Source: Oasisia sp. SBJ-2009
Lineage: Eukaryota > Annelida > Polychaeta > Sabellida > Siboglinidae
Reading direction: 5' to 3'
Length of the DNA: 64,000 nt
NCBI GenBank assembly: GCA_964017155.1
Contig: OZ024862.1
Coordinates: 26,836,933-26,900,932 of the forward strand
In this document: in pieces, positions 11,898 to 24,316 of the stretch
Layout of the letters: each line of letters begins with the position of its first letter
Position numbering within the stretch: position 1 is the first letter of the stretch
Notes under the pieces: model-generated
What the model was told of the DNA's origin: nothing
The model's database searches: none
The model's input: only the letters and a program-made list of their open reading frames with translations
Made by a program: the position numbers and the translations under genes

Positions 11898-13660
11898 TTA
11901 CGAAGATGCCTGTTTAAAGAAAAACGTGTTTAGGTCTTTCTTAAAATGTCCGGAATCTTGTTGTTTTTTGAGATAAAATGGAAGCGAGTTCCACAGTGTA
12001 GGTCCCGCACATGAAAAGTCTCGTCGCCCGAAACGTTTTAGGTTGACCCTTGGAACGCAGACGAGAGCCTGGTCAGCCGAACGCAGACTGCGATGGGGAA
12101 CGTACGGCGTGATTCGATCAGCCAGATAGCGTGTAGCCTCGGTTACCCAGACTCCGTGAGGTGGCAGCACTTTTAAGCTCCCTCAACCCCGCCTGGGACA
12201 GTATATGGGCTTAAGTTTCTACATCCGGGCAGCCTTACCCCAGATTAGGGTAGAGACGCTGATTGGCTCTCAGGCCAACTATGAAATAAAAATTTAAATA
12301 ACGATATACTTTTACAAGATAATAATAGCATATGAAAAGTATTCACCATTGAACTTATATTAACACAAAAGTAAGTAAGAATTCTAATTTACCGTTGTTT
12401 ATAAAATAAGAATTACGGCAGGATTAACCAGTATCCGTGAAGTGGCAGCATTGTCTAGCTCGACACGGATAGCATACAAATTAAATAAGGAAACGTTTTG
12501 ATCAAATAATGCTGTATTATAAAAACTATTACAATTTAAACTTATATTAACACAAAATAAATAGAAATACAAATTTGCAGTTGTTTATAAAAAATATATA
12601 TTACGGCAGTGTCCGTGAGGTGGCAGCATTTTATAGATCACGGCTGCTACCCAAACAAAAGCCGTTAATGTAGCCAGACTGTCTTCTCGGCGTAGTTCCG
12701 CAGCCGAACGACAGTCGGTTAAGCGAGACTACATAGCGTGGGATGTTAGCATGCACGGCGCTGTGCATAAAAGTCAGCAGTTTGAAATCAATACGCTGTG
12801 TCACGGGTAGCCAGAGCAACTCTCGCAGAGCCTCCGTCATGCTGTGTTGGTCACGGCGATGTAAACGTAGGATGACGCGCGCTGCTGAACGCTGGACCAT
12901 TTCAAGTCTATACAACAGCGTTCCAGTAATGCCGTACAGGGCAGCATTACCAAAATCAAGTCGCGACGTGACTAACGCATGAACAAGTGTCTTGCATGCT
13001 CGAAGAGTTAGCGCAGATCGTATTTGCGCTATACAACGAAGTTGGGCGTAGGCAGTCCGGCAGGTTCGGCTTACGTGTGCGGTCATCGACAAAGTTGAAT
13101 CGAGGTGCACGCCAAGGTCGCGAATGCTGGCCGAAGTGGTAACGTTGCGTCCACATATGTCGATGACAAGAGGACGTGGCTGCGGAGTGCGGTGGCTCGG
13201 TATGGTAAAGATAATTGTCTCTGTTTTTGCTTCGTTCAAAAGTAGGTAGCGCGACGCTAGCCATGCTTTCACGTCGATGACACACCGGGATATCTGGTCG
13301 GCTGCAGACGCCGAATCGTTAGGTGGAAAGTCAACATAGAGTTGTGTGTCGTCAGCGTACACATGGTAACGAACACCATGCGTTTCGAAGATATATGACA
13401 GGCCAGCGCAGTAAACAGTGAAAAGTAGAGGGCCCAACACACTGCCCTGTGGAACTACGTGTCGCAGTCGGGTTCTGTGAGACGAGTTACCGTCGACACT
13501 GACGCATTGTGTGCGGTCGGTAAGATACGATGCGAGCCAGCAGAGTGCGTCGCCTCGTACCCCGATTCGATGTAGATCTATTAACAGTATGTCATGGTCG
13601 ATAGTGTCAAACGCAGCGCTGAGGTCCAGCAGTACAAGTACTACGTGCTTATGCATATCC
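11898..13660 (-). pseudogene. Reverse transcriptase (non-LTR, CR1/L2-like), disrupted
   Basis: The upstream half (about 13660-12732) encodes RT blocks LVLLDLSAAFDTIDHDILL, VVPQGSVLGPLLFTVYCAGL and the catalytic YADDTQLY box, then the thumb region (LVTSRLDFGNAALYG, LQ/RVQ-like LEMVQRSAARVIL, LRELLWLPVTQRI). The downstream half (12133-11898) encodes LADRITPYVPHRSLRSAD and GPTLWNSLP, the usual C-terminal tail of this clade. The catalytic Asp pair is intact, but the ORF lacks its N-terminal endonuclease and is cut by the 598-bp insertion, so it is dead. Confidence 0.85.
12134..12731 (-). mobile_element. 598-bp TIR element inserted in LINE RT (family copy 1)
   Basis: On the minus strand it begins TAGTCTCGCTTAACC and ends GGGTAACCGAGGCTA, imperfect terminal inverted repeats. 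It is flanked by cacgctatg and cacgctatc, an 8- or 9-bp target duplication with at most one mismatch. Inside are two imperfect direct repeats of roughly 190 bp that open with tgctgccacctcacgga; the same motif recurs near the 3' end. There is no coding capacity. Other copies lie at 19133-19654 and 49112-49562. Superfamily unclear; the duplication length suits hAT or Mutator-like elements. Confidence 0.8.
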
Positions 13661-13939
13661 TTATGCAGGTAACAGTTACTGAATATTACAATTACCATCG
13701 TTTTTAATACTACATTTTGCTGTGGACAAGCCAAAATGAGATTGTTTGTGTGTTTCATAGCCACAAACTCATATAAATTACCATACCTCCATAAAAACAC
13801 AACTATTGCAAGAAAGAGCAACCCGAGTTCCATTTGAATAAGCTATTTATATTCCTATTAAAGCCTGATTTTATAGACCAAAGCACAATATTTGCTACTG
13901 GCGACGTTTTCGTAGTTTCAACCATATAGACCTGTTATA

Positions 13940-14235
13940 TTTCCCGCTTTTTGCGGGAGCCTCCCGCTTTTGGCACCCATCTCCCGTTCTCCCGTGCGTG
14001 TTTAAAAATCTCCAGTTTATCATTCCACCTCCAGTTTGTTATCACCTTCTTACTTTCAAATAATTCCCGCCTTTTGGTAAATAAATACTTCCGCGATTCT
14101 CGTGATAATCGAAACATTTCGAATTGCAAATTTATTTCGGTAACTACTTGTGTTGAAGGCACAGGCACCTGAGCAGCACGATGTGTGAGCTGCAGGTAGT
14201 GCTGGTATTTTGCTGTGTGTATGCTGTTTTGCAGA
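13940..14235. other. Low-information stretch before a microsatellite
   Basis: Several copies of a ctcccgctttt/cctcccgcttttggc-type motif occur at 13945-14000. No convincing exon was found. Confidence 0.3.
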
Positions 14236-14239
14236 TAAC

Positions 14240-14469
<230 letters not shown>

Positions 14470-14755
14470 GAAAAATTATTGCAAAACTAACTATCGCAGC
14501 CACGAAAACAACGAACGCGCTACAGCACGGACCTCGGTCCTGGTGTGTTCAACTTACCCCGTGTTGTCACGGTCTGCACACAACCGTCCAACGGCGTCTG
14601 ATTGATGTCCTTCCACGAATTACATCAACGCAAACAACCATGCATATCAGGTAAACACCCGTAAGGTACATTAATGTGTATTTCTATGGATGTCGGTCTG
14701 TATTTGTTACTCAACATTGGCTAAGTATCAGAAAGGGTAATGGTTTGTTACAGCA

Positions 14756-14757
<2 letters not shown>

Positions 14758-14826
<69 letters not shown>
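14758..14826. repeat. (AT)n microsatellite
   Basis: Pure alternating AT of about 65 bp. Confidence 0.95.
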
Positions 14827-14828
<2 letters not shown>

Positions 14829-15139
14829 CCGATCTGATAGTTGAATGCGTCGGTGATTGTTCTCCCGTTGACATCCTTGTTGGGGTCGTTCATAATTGTC
14901 AACATTTTCGGAAGCGTACAATGAGTACGCCTCTTCTTGAAACCCTTCAGAGTGACATGCACCAAACCCTTCAGAGTGCCAAATCTAGTTTCAATTATTC
15001 AAGACGTTTTACATAACATACAGGTGTATAACAATATCAAATAATGTAATTAGTCAACAAATTAAGATAATGTTACCTTGGAATATATCGTATTGTATAA
15101 ACAAACTCATGAAACGAAACAGTGTTAATGTGCCTTTAA

Positions 15140-16001
15140 AGGACAAAAAAGTTAACTGTTTCGTGGCATACACCTAATAAAGTTAATGTAAAGTAACAAT
15201 TTCCACATATACTCAATTTTTTAACGCCAGCGGTTTACCAGAAAAATATTTTTTAACACCCAGCCATCCAAATACTATGCGCTACCCCATCTTAGACGAA
15301 GAATGACGTCACGACGGTGAGACCCTCTCCACGTAAATTCCCTGCATGGGGTTTGGCTGTTGTCATAAAATGGCTGCAACTCGGCAACGCGCGTAACATG
15401 CTGATGACGGTAAATATAAAGTTGTCTATTATTGTTATCGCTGAAATCATCCCATCAACTGATGTCTACTTTAAAGCATTTCACCTCAAAATGGACCGAG
15501 CAAAGTGAACTGTACTTGGACTGGAGCCTCTGTGGAGGGATTCCAAACAGTACGCCCGCAAATCACCAATGTGAATCCATTGCTTCAATACTACCGGTTG
15601 TTTCAACTATTATTACAACCGTATGCCGAACAGTAAGGCATAATTACTAAAGTTTATCATATATTTAACCACAGATTTCGATATACGTCTATAAGCAGCT
15701 TCTAGATGTCACGCCAGTTGAACGAACTGTCGAAGACTCGAAGTTGTTGACCCTTAACAACGCCGCAGGAAGCTTACCGGCTTCAGCAGAGACATAGAAT
15801 GCCGCGCGCTGAATGGCCAAGCCAAGTTAACCCTTCACCTATGGCGGCGTCTAGACCATCGTGGATTTCGTTAGAATTTTAGACTTTAAAGTCACATTCT
15901 GAGTAAACCGCTGACGTTAAAAAATTGAGTATATGTGGAAATTGTTACTTTGTATAAACTCTATTAGGGGTATGACGCGAAACCGTAGTCTTTTGTGTCC
16001 T
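15140..16001 (-). mobile_element. Kolobok-like non-autonomous DNA transposon with THAP relic (copy 1, 862 bp)
   Basis: It is flanked on both sides by TTAA (15136-15139 and 16002-16005). Ends are AGGACAAAAAAG and ...TTTGTGTCCT, part of terminal inverted repeats of about 100 bp that include acaatttccacatatactca and its complement. On the minus strand a decayed THAP zinc-finger start CSAYGCNN can be read. TTAA target duplications together with a THAP domain are features of the Kolobok superfamily. The second copy lies inverted at 55367-56182. Confidence 0.8.
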
Positions 16002-16879
16002 TTAAATGTCAAGGTAGACATTCTCTGAGTCAAATTATTGATTAAAATAATACGATAAAAGGAGATTGTGTTTAGCAATAGCAATGACCAGTGGCGAAGG
16101 GCCACGGCAGAAGCGGTAGGTACGAGAGAAATCAACCGGAAGTAACGTAACTGCTACCACACGCCATTTCCGCCCACGTCTTGCAGCGCCATGGGAACTG
16201 ATCGAAAACTAAACATCTTTCTAGATTAACCTGGAATGCGACTGTGAGGTGCATCACAGGGAAAGGCAAGGTACTTGTCTCGGTTGATGTTACTACTGAT
16301 GTTATAGGTTGAAATAAACAAAGAGAATAATAATGATAATAATAACATAGGAATTTATACAGCGCCCGTACCCGTTTAAGATAATTCTCTCAGGCGCTTT
16401 ACTGCGTAAATTAAATAAAACCATAGTATACATATTATTAGAAATAAATAAATACTAAATAAATAAATAGTGAAAAAGCGCTGATTCAGAAATACACGTA
16501 TAGTAACTAAATAAACACATAATATGTACATTAATAGTACATACATGATTAAAATATTGCAGATAAAATTTAATGTTAGAATGGAAATATAATTAAAAAC
16601 AGTTGGGCACCTCGGCCAGTAGAAGGTAATTTCGTCCAAATGTTGTACAGCGACGACAAATATCTCAAATGTATCACTGAGGACAGGTACTTTTCCAGAT
16701 TATTCTTAACAAGCGCATGTAAATACACTTCTCAAAAACGACAACTTTGCCGAAAGATACCTTGACAAATTGTACACCTGCTTCTAATCTCAGCTTATCT
16801 CCAAGATACTTGTAAACGTTGTAGCAAAACGCCTTGGATCTCATATTAATTCAAATAATTCGTCAAATGTGTTCCAATC

Positions 16880-17985
16880 TATACACAAAAATATTCATTC
16901 TACAAAGACTGCTGTCCTAAAACGTGCATAAAGATATCACTTTAACAATGGATCAGGTCCATTGAGTTCAGTTATTAATAGGCATAATTTCAGCCATCAT
17001 CTTTATGCATAATGTGATACTCAAATTTATATGTCATTATCTACTCCAGATGATAATAGTTCTTTACAACAACTTAGAAATTGTCTTGATGACATTTTTG
17101 CTGGATGACTGAGAGTAGATTGACGCTGAATGCTGATAAAACAGAGTTTCTTATTATTGGAACACCGAGGCAGCGTGAACAATTAAGAATATTGTTCCTG
17201 TACCCTTTAATCGGTATATTATGCCTGCAGTTTCAACTTGGAAGTTAAGAGTAATTTGTGATGATAAATTTAATTTTAGAGAACAGTTTTCTAAAATGTG
17301 TCGAACATGTTATTGCCACATTCGTGAATTACGACGTATTCATTGGTATTTGCCTCTTTCTATCTAAAAAGTATTGCAACTGCCCTAGTCACTAGTAGAT
17401 TAGACTATTACAATTACCTTTTTTCTTCATAATATGGCTATTAAGGATATAACAAAACTACAACGTGTTGAAAATTGCTTAGCAGGGACCAATGGTTGTG
17501 ACTAGGTCTTCACGTTTTATTCATTTTAAGCCACTTCTAAAGTCTGCGTTGGCCTCCTGCCTGATATCCTGTCATCTTTATGATTTGTATTATTACTTAG
17601 CAGGCACTTTTTTCTGTAAACAGCCATCATATTTACATTCATTGTTTATTCCTGTATAAATCGTGTTCGGCTTCGATCATCTAGTTTTAATTTACTTTTT
17701 GTCCCCAAGTCAATATTAGTATTGGGATTAGAGCTTTTGCTGTGGATGCGCCTACTCTTTGGAATGTGCTTCCTTCTAGAGTTAAACCAGTTGAAAGTAT
17801 TGCTAAATTCCGCCGTCATTTAAAGACATATCTTTATAACTATGCTTATCCACTATAGCTCCCTGGCGTATCAATCAATCTGATGAAAACTGGTATTTGT
17901 TTTTGACTCTGAGATCGATTAATCAATTTGTATTGATGTGCCTCTAAGGATCTAGGCGCAAGAGAAGTTATCTAATTATTATTAA
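16880..17985 (+). mobile_element. Decayed CR1/L2-type LINE
   Basis: Translation of the plus strand in shifting frames gives HHLYA-CDTQIYMSLST (the YADD box with A-to-C changes), LTLNADKTEFLIIGT, RLDYYNYLF and a degraded C-terminal tail, with many stops and frameshifts. The 3' end (gagatcgattaatc ... attattatt) matches 9036-9152. Confidence 0.75.
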
Positions 17986-18084
17986 TTTGAACGATTGGCC
18001 TACGGTGACGCAACGAATACAAGGCGATAGAATATATACTGATACAATGTCACTAGGTTGTTGGATTGGTTTTAACAAGGCAGT

Positions 18085-18245
18085 TGTCATATAAAAATCT
18101 GGCTCTCAACATCGGAGAATCACGTTAATGTCGGTCCCGTCTCAATTTGGGACGTAGAAGAATCACTGATGACGACAAGCACATTGGCAGTGACCATCCT
18201 CAGTGACTCCTGCGTTAGCCCAAGATTGGGCTGTTTGGAGTAAAT
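18085..18245 (+). mobile_element. SINE body fragment (same family as 7990-8250)
   Basis: Shares tctcaacatcggagaatcac, gtcccgtctcaatttgggac, gtagaagaatcactgatg and ggcagtgacc with the SINE at 8100-8215. The tRNA-like head is missing. Confidence 0.65.
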
Positions 18246-18476
18246 AACCTAAGAACTAAGAACACAAAGATGGTGAGTCACGAAGACAAAGCTGTCGGTG
18301 GGATAAAACAATCGGTGGGCGCAACGACCGAGGGAGTGCCGCAAGGAATACGACTTCCAGTTTGCTCCGAATTATGAAATCGACCTTTCATATACGGCGC
18401 ACTTTGACGCTTGGTTACATCACAGCCCTGTTCTGCCCACATCTGTAAAACTGTGTCCCCTAACTTTGGGCGACGT

Positions 18477-18910
18477 TGACTAGCGCTTACATTTTTCCGG
18501 CGTTATAAACGTTCCGATTGACGTTTCTGCGCATGCGCAATAAATGTAAAATCATCAATGTGCAGCGAAAGGACAAAGCATATATAACCTCTCAGCGAAG
18601 TTATTTGTCGCAAATTAACACGAGACAAACAGGTTTTGAGGCATATTTTGACAGCAAGCATAAATCACGTGACTGTAGTGCGCCATAATCCGTGACAGTG
18701 ATTTGAAAAAAACGTTATTTTATTGCATTGAACGACATTTTAAGAAACTCTGCACAGTAATCATCACAGGAGAGTTAACGAACAGCCCGTGGCATTTATA
18801 TCGAAAATGCTTTGTCGTTTCGCGGGACTTTGATGATTTTACATTTACAGCATATGCGCAGAAACGTCAATCGGAACGTTTTTAACGACCGGAAAATTGT
18901 AAGCGCGACA
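18477..18910. mobile_element. 434-bp MITE with 4-bp ACGT target duplication
   Basis: The left end tgactagcgcttacattttt and right end gtaagcgcgaca are parts of inverted repeats about 60 bp long containing ccgattgacgtttctgcgca. ACGT flanks both sides (18473-18476, 18911-18914). The inner edge of the left repeat is the palindrome tgcgcatgcgca (18528-18539). No transposase. Related ends bound the 5.7-kb element at 30018-35733. Confidence 0.85.
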
Positions 18911-19132
18911 ACGTTTGTGTGACGTCTCGTAGTTCAAAGGATCACACAGTGCAGCGAATGTATCCTCCAACAGCTGATGATGCGAGTCCAAGTATCACAA
19001 ATGCCTGATGTCAATCTTGTCAAAAGTACCTTCAATCTAACTGAATCTATGCGAATATAATCCAACTTGACCCTCAACCTAAGCCTAAAACTAAACTTAA
19101 ACTTAAATATGTTTGTATATCGGAATAGCTAT

Positions 19133-19654
19133 TAGTCTGGCTTAACCGACTGTCGGTCGGCTGCGGAACTACGCCGAGAAGACAGTCTGGTACCATTTAT
19201 GGCTTTTGTTTGGTATCCGCGGGATCTATACAATGCTGCCACCTCACGGACACTGCCGTAATATATATTTTATAAACAACTGCAAATTTGTATTTCTATT
19301 TATTTTGTGTTAATATAAGTTTAATTCTGAATAGATTTTATAATACAGCATTATTTGATAAAAAGGTATCCTTATTTAATCGGTATGCTATCCATGTGGG
19401 GCTAGACAATGCTGCCAATTTTACTTACTTTTGTGTTAATTAAGTTCGATGTTGAATACTTTTCATATGATATTATTATCTTGTAAAAGTATATCGTTAT
19501 TTTAATTTTTATTTCCTAGTTGGCCTGAGAGCCAATCAGCGTCTCTACACTAATCTGGGGTAAGGCTACCCGGATGTAGAAACATTAATGTCCCAGGCGG
19601 AGTTGAGGGGCATAAAAGTGCTGCCACCTCACGGAGTCTGGGTAACCGAGGCTA
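19133..19654 (+). mobile_element. 522-bp TIR element (family copy 2)
   Basis: Starts TAGTCTGGCTTAACC and ends GGGTAACCGAGGCTA. It is flanked by a perfect 9-bp duplication AATAGCTAT (19124-19132 and 19655-19663). It lacks part of the internal repeat seen in the 598-bp copy. It contains ggctgcggaactacgccgag near the left end and gctgccacctcacgga motifs. Confidence 0.85.
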
Positions 19655-19739
19655 AATAGCTATAATGCCTATAAAATGGCATTTGGACGTGGAGGGGTAG
19701 CCATCGGTAAATTAATCTTATATAGTTATAAACTACGCA

Positions 19740-20010
19740 TACTGGGCTATACTTCCATTATACTAATCGATAATCTACACAATTAGTACAGTTTGGCAAA
19801 AACGCATTCATTATTTGTCGAAAAAGTCCACAAAATGCGTACATCCGACCATTTGTCAGCAGCATACGTCGTGTCTCCTCTTACACAAGACGTCGCCGTA
19901 TTATTGAGGAAACTATTTCCGTGACATATACGGTATACACTTTCAGCGGGAGCGTCTCTGTTGACAATTTTCAGTTTACAAGATCGCACAGAGTGCCAAA
20001 ACCTTATCAG
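19740..20010. repeat. Dispersed repeat, copy 1
   Basis: Shares tactaatcgataa, catttgtcagcagcata, gatcgca and gagtgccaa in the same order with 24595-25165. The second copy is interrupted by a (GTTGC)n expansion. Class unknown. Confidence 0.55.
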
Positions 20011-20559
20011 ACATTCTGTCGTCGAATATACTATATAGTATATGAAGGTCAGCAGTACGCATTTATGTTAAATATATCCCAAACTTCTATTTTCAATATG
20101 TGGAACGTTTTAGAAATACATCCTGTTTTGAGTGTTGTTTTGCCTCTGTTTTTGCCATTTTTGCCTAATTTCATAAGAACACCCCAAAACTGCCGTCCAA
20201 AGATCAAGGTAGGCCTCAATTACATCACTAAGTGTTATCTGCTTTCTATGGACTAATGAATCACAATTGTCGAATTGACTGTCTAAACTGTATGTGGGCA
20301 ATAATAGGGTACTTTGGTATATTACCGGAGCAATATTTGGTATAAAGTGTCAATAAAACAATATTAATTAATTATTATTAATTATCAATATTTATTAAGA
20401 AAAGTAGTGAATAAATCCAATTTTCAATACAATAAGAGCTAATTATATGGTACAAATTTGTTTTTGTTATTCCATAATAATATTATTATATATTTGTAAT
20501 AAAAATTATGCATATAAATTTAATTTAAAAATAATAAATAACTTATTTGCTAATATTCA

Positions 20560-21560
20560 GTGATGCCACCTTACAGAAAAACCAGCACTGAGTTGCGAAC
20601 GAGGGCCGTATTGCTAATGGAGATGGAGGTTAGCTGTCGGGAGGTGAGCCGACAGCTAAAGGTAAATTTAAAATCAGTGTATGGCATCAAGAAGTGCCTG
20701 GGAGAGATAGGGTTAGCGGCCGACAGACCGCGGAGTGGAAGGCCGAATAAGACCGGGCACTCGTCCGATATAGCCTCAGCGATCGTCGCCTCACATCTCC
20801 ATAACTGCGACAGAGGATGGAGTCAGAGCTGAGTCAGAGGGAGTGACTGTATCTTCCTCGACAATAAGGAAACGCCTGAATTCAGCTGGGCTTCATGGTT
20901 GTGTGGCGGTGAAGAAGCCATTGTTGCGGCCTGCGAACATTAAAAGTTGGCTCGACTTTGCTCGACGCCATAAACACTGGACAGTCCAGCAGTGGGAGAC
21001 AGAGCTGTGGTCAGAAGAGAGTGCCTTTCAGCTTTTCTGTGGGACAAAGCAGGCTATTGTGCGGAGGAGGGTTGATGAGAGGTACAGCCCACAGTGCATT
21101 GTCCCCACAATAAAGCATGGAGGGGGCTCCCTGATGGTCTGAGCGAGGGGTCGGTCAACTCTACCGGTATGAAGGCACCGTGCGACAGGACCAATACGTG
21201 AGGGTGCTGAGGAACCACATGCTGCCTTCAGCTTCTTCACTTTATGGCGAGGGTGAAGCATTTGTCTTCCAGCAAGACAATGCTCCTTGCCATAAACCGG
21301 ACAAGGTGACGAGATTCCTCGAGCGCTCTCACGTCGAGATCCTGCAGTGGCCGGCCCAGAGCCCAGACTTTGAATCACATAGAACATTTATGGGAAGTCA
21401 TCTTCAGGAAGGTGGAGAGAAGCAAGCCAGGTAGTCTGGAGGCTCTGTGGCAGTTGCATGGCAGGCCATCCCAGTGGACACTGTTCAAAACCTGGTACGT
21501 TCAATGCCGATGAGTTATGCTGCAGGGATTGCTGCCAAAGGACACTGCACAAAATATTAG
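20560..21560 (+). pseudogene. Tc1/mariner-type transposase, dead
   Basis: Three frame-shifted pieces cover most of a Tc1-like transposase. 20560-20832 holds the N-terminal helix-turn-helix (REVSRQLKVNLKSVYGI) and GRPNKTG. 20843-21142 holds STIRKRLNSAGL and the first catalytic block LWSEESAFQLF. 21180-21434 holds FVFQQDNAPCH and WPAQSPD. The third acidic residue is readable only after a shift (NHIEHLWEVI). The usual Asp of W-SDES is Glu here. Stops at 20832 and 21142 and at least two shifts make it inactive. Terminal inverted repeats were not identified. Confidence 0.85.
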
Positions 21561-21721
21561 TGTTGTTTGTACATGAGAACTGTAGAAATATTATCTATAA
21601 TTAGTTTGTAATAGTGTATAATCAATTTGGTTGGACTTTTGTATTAGTTAGTATTTTTAAATGAATTAAATTGTGAAAATATGCCTGATATCTTGCATGG
21701 TCCCATGACTTTTTACCAGCA

Positions 21722-21723
<2 letters not shown>

Positions 21724-21771
<48 letters not shown>

Positions 21772-21824
21772 ATATATATATATGTTATATTACTAAAAAC
21801 AATGTTATGCATTCAGATGTTGTG

Positions 21825-21916
<92 letters not shown>

Positions 21917-21957
21917 CATCATCTGAATGCATATCACATTGTTTTTAGTAAAATAAT
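21724..21957. repeat. AT microsatellites within a 40-bp-arm inverted repeat
   Basis: Arms at about 21786-21826 (tattactaaaaacaatg, gcattcagatgttg) and 21914-21955 (catctgaatgcat, cattgtttttagtaaaataa) are inverted copies. They enclose about 85 bp of (AT)n; another AT tract lies to the left. Confidence 0.8.
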
Positions 21958-24190
21958 ATATATAATCATTTATTGTTGGTATGTTACTAATTATAAAATA
22001 AACAAAGGTGTTTATTGTATGCTTATGTTGACTATATGACTATATTGTATGTTATTTAAAATAGTTATGTTGGCTACGTGTATTTGAATATTGTGACTGT
22101 GAAACAAATTGAATGATCAACACAATTTTATAGTTGTAAATAACATTCGAGTAGCAGAGGGGAGCCTCGAGGATCATGGCCTGCCCTCAATCACATAAAA
22201 TGTAGACTGAGGACCTATGGTTGCCTGATGCATAGAGTGACAAGGTGCAGAGGCTACAGGGGTGCCTGTCTAGGACTTCCCAATCCTGTCTTTTGAAAAA
22301 GACATTTTACATCACTCAAATAGCACTAAGTTACACAATGTGCAGGAATCCACTGCTTTAGGCACACGTGATAAGCATCCTATTAATATACTGAAGTATA
22401 TCAAGTTGCATTCTGTTTTCAACCAAGCAATTTATCTAGTCGATGTTTCATCTGGGTAGTGGGAATTTCATAATGTGAGTTTATTATTTTCAGCTACTAG
22501 ATCTATGTAGGGGCTTATGAGATAGGTGAGAGGGAGACAGATTTTTTCTGGAATGAAGAGGTGAAGGGGACATTTCATATGCTGTCCCACTAAAGCTAAA
22601 AAGTGCGGGGTCACCCTCATCCCCCACCAATCAATGCCCATGCAAGCATTGTGACAAAAACATATACAGATGCTGCCATGCACAAGAGGTTCTTGTAATA
22701 TGTTAGTATAACAGATTCCACCATCGAGGACGAAAACCCTCTGTTGAGTGTCCCATTAAATGCTGATATTAATACTAGTAAATAATATATAACTTCTATT
22801 GTGCCTAAATCTTTAGAAATGATGCTGGTCAATATAAAAATCGATAAGAGGCATTTAATTTGTCAACATATTTATGTATACAACAGGGATCTATGGTGGT
22901 TATGAAGGCGTGACTTTAACTAATGGCGGAATTTGGCTACAGGTTTTACTGATTTAATACAACTTTCACATGAATATCAGCATAATTACAAGGGGAATGC
23001 AATGTTTCGGTCAATAAACCCATATTTTGCACAAAGGCATACAAGTTGGAATTGAGCCAACAAGTGAAACCGAGACATTAGTACTTACTCTTAATTACAA
23101 TGCAAATATATAATTCAATTGATTAATCCACATGACAAGTTAATTGTCTCTGTAAAACTACTTTATTTTGTGAATGCATGCCCACTTCTCTCTTGGCTCC
23201 CCTTTGTCCAGGTTGGTGAAACAGTACTGGTGACTTACAACAGGTAGAAGATATAACGAAAAAACAAGTTAACAACTACATAATGATTATGTTCTCTGCA
23301 GGAAGTCCATCAAACAATTAAACAACAAGTTGTTAAAAATAAGAAAATTCGCAACATAGCATTTTCATGCCTTTATAAAGCATCAATACACTCATTTTGT
23401 ACTATTTCACAACACAATTAGTAATAACAGATTTGTGTTTTTAATAAGTGAAACATACATACAGAAAAGAAGACAAAATTATGAATATGTGCATGATATT
23501 TTACTTTAATTAATAAAGTATTTACTAATACAGTGTCTGATTGTGTTCATGCTTGAGGGCTGAAGTACTTGTTAGTACAATTAGTATTCGTAGTTAACCG
23601 AGAACAAACTATTATTGTCTTTATGCAATAAGTAAACTGGAAAGTATGTTCCGACAATAACATTTTCATCAAGTAGGTAGGTATATAAATAAAAATGAAA
23701 ACAATCTTATATTAAGAGCTTGAGTCCAAAAGGGTTATGTTTTATTTTTACAATATCCTCATATCAATCACAAATATGACTACTTTCAAAAGTACTCATA
23801 CTTGTTAGACAACTATCTGGGATAAAATCCTCATTACTCATACACATGTCACATGACTTTTCCTGGTTACACAATATAAACAAGATACACGGTTTTAGAG
23901 AGCAAGCATATATTGCAACATCTTCATTTTTACTGTTTTATATTCGTATAAGTACATCACTCCAAAGAATGTTTTAAAATATTTTTTATGAACAACAATC
24001 ATGGAATTACAGACATAGCACACTGATATACTGTGAAAGATTGTTCTGTTTTGTGTAGTACCAATAAAGTGGTTTAGCCTAGGTAGAGCGAATATTAGTT
24101 CTACCAGTATGCGCTGAGCATCTGTGTGAATAGCCTCTGCCCTTTGGGAAGTGTCGTTGCAACAAGCTTGCGTCATAACGGGCTCTGACG
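21958..24190. other. Gene-free stretch
   Basis: AT-rich DNA without a recognisable exon, transposon end or tandem repeat. Open frames of about 71 codons near 22468-22832 lack recognisable domains. Confidence 0.4.
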
Positions 24191-24195
24191 TACAT

Positions 24196-24316
24196 TGCGC
24201 ATGCGCAATGTTCGTATAGTCGAATCTCGGCCCGGGCATGACGTATGCCGTTGCCACTACGTCACAGCGCGTAAAAACAGCTAAAAGCGGTCACTGCGCA
24301 TGCGCGCGCATGCGCG
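24196..24316. promoter_or_regulatory. Cluster of NRF-1-like palindromes
   Basis: tgcgcatgcgca at 24196-24207, tgcgcatgcgcg at 24295-24306 and cgcgcatgcgcg at 24305-24316 fit the NRF-1 site YGCGCAYGCGCR. No gene start was identified next to them. Confidence 0.4.

Larger units (their letters stand above)
11674..13665 (-). mobile_element. 5'-truncated CR1/L2-type LINE, split by a TIR-element insertion
   Basis: The minus strand holds the RT part of a non-LTR retrotransposon, its C-terminal tail and a 3' end finishing in (ATT)n at about 11674-11695. The LINE is interrupted at 12134-12731 by a separate element, leaving reading frames on both sides. The 5' end is lost: recognisable similarity starts around 13660, inside the RT domain. 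Confidence 0.85.
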
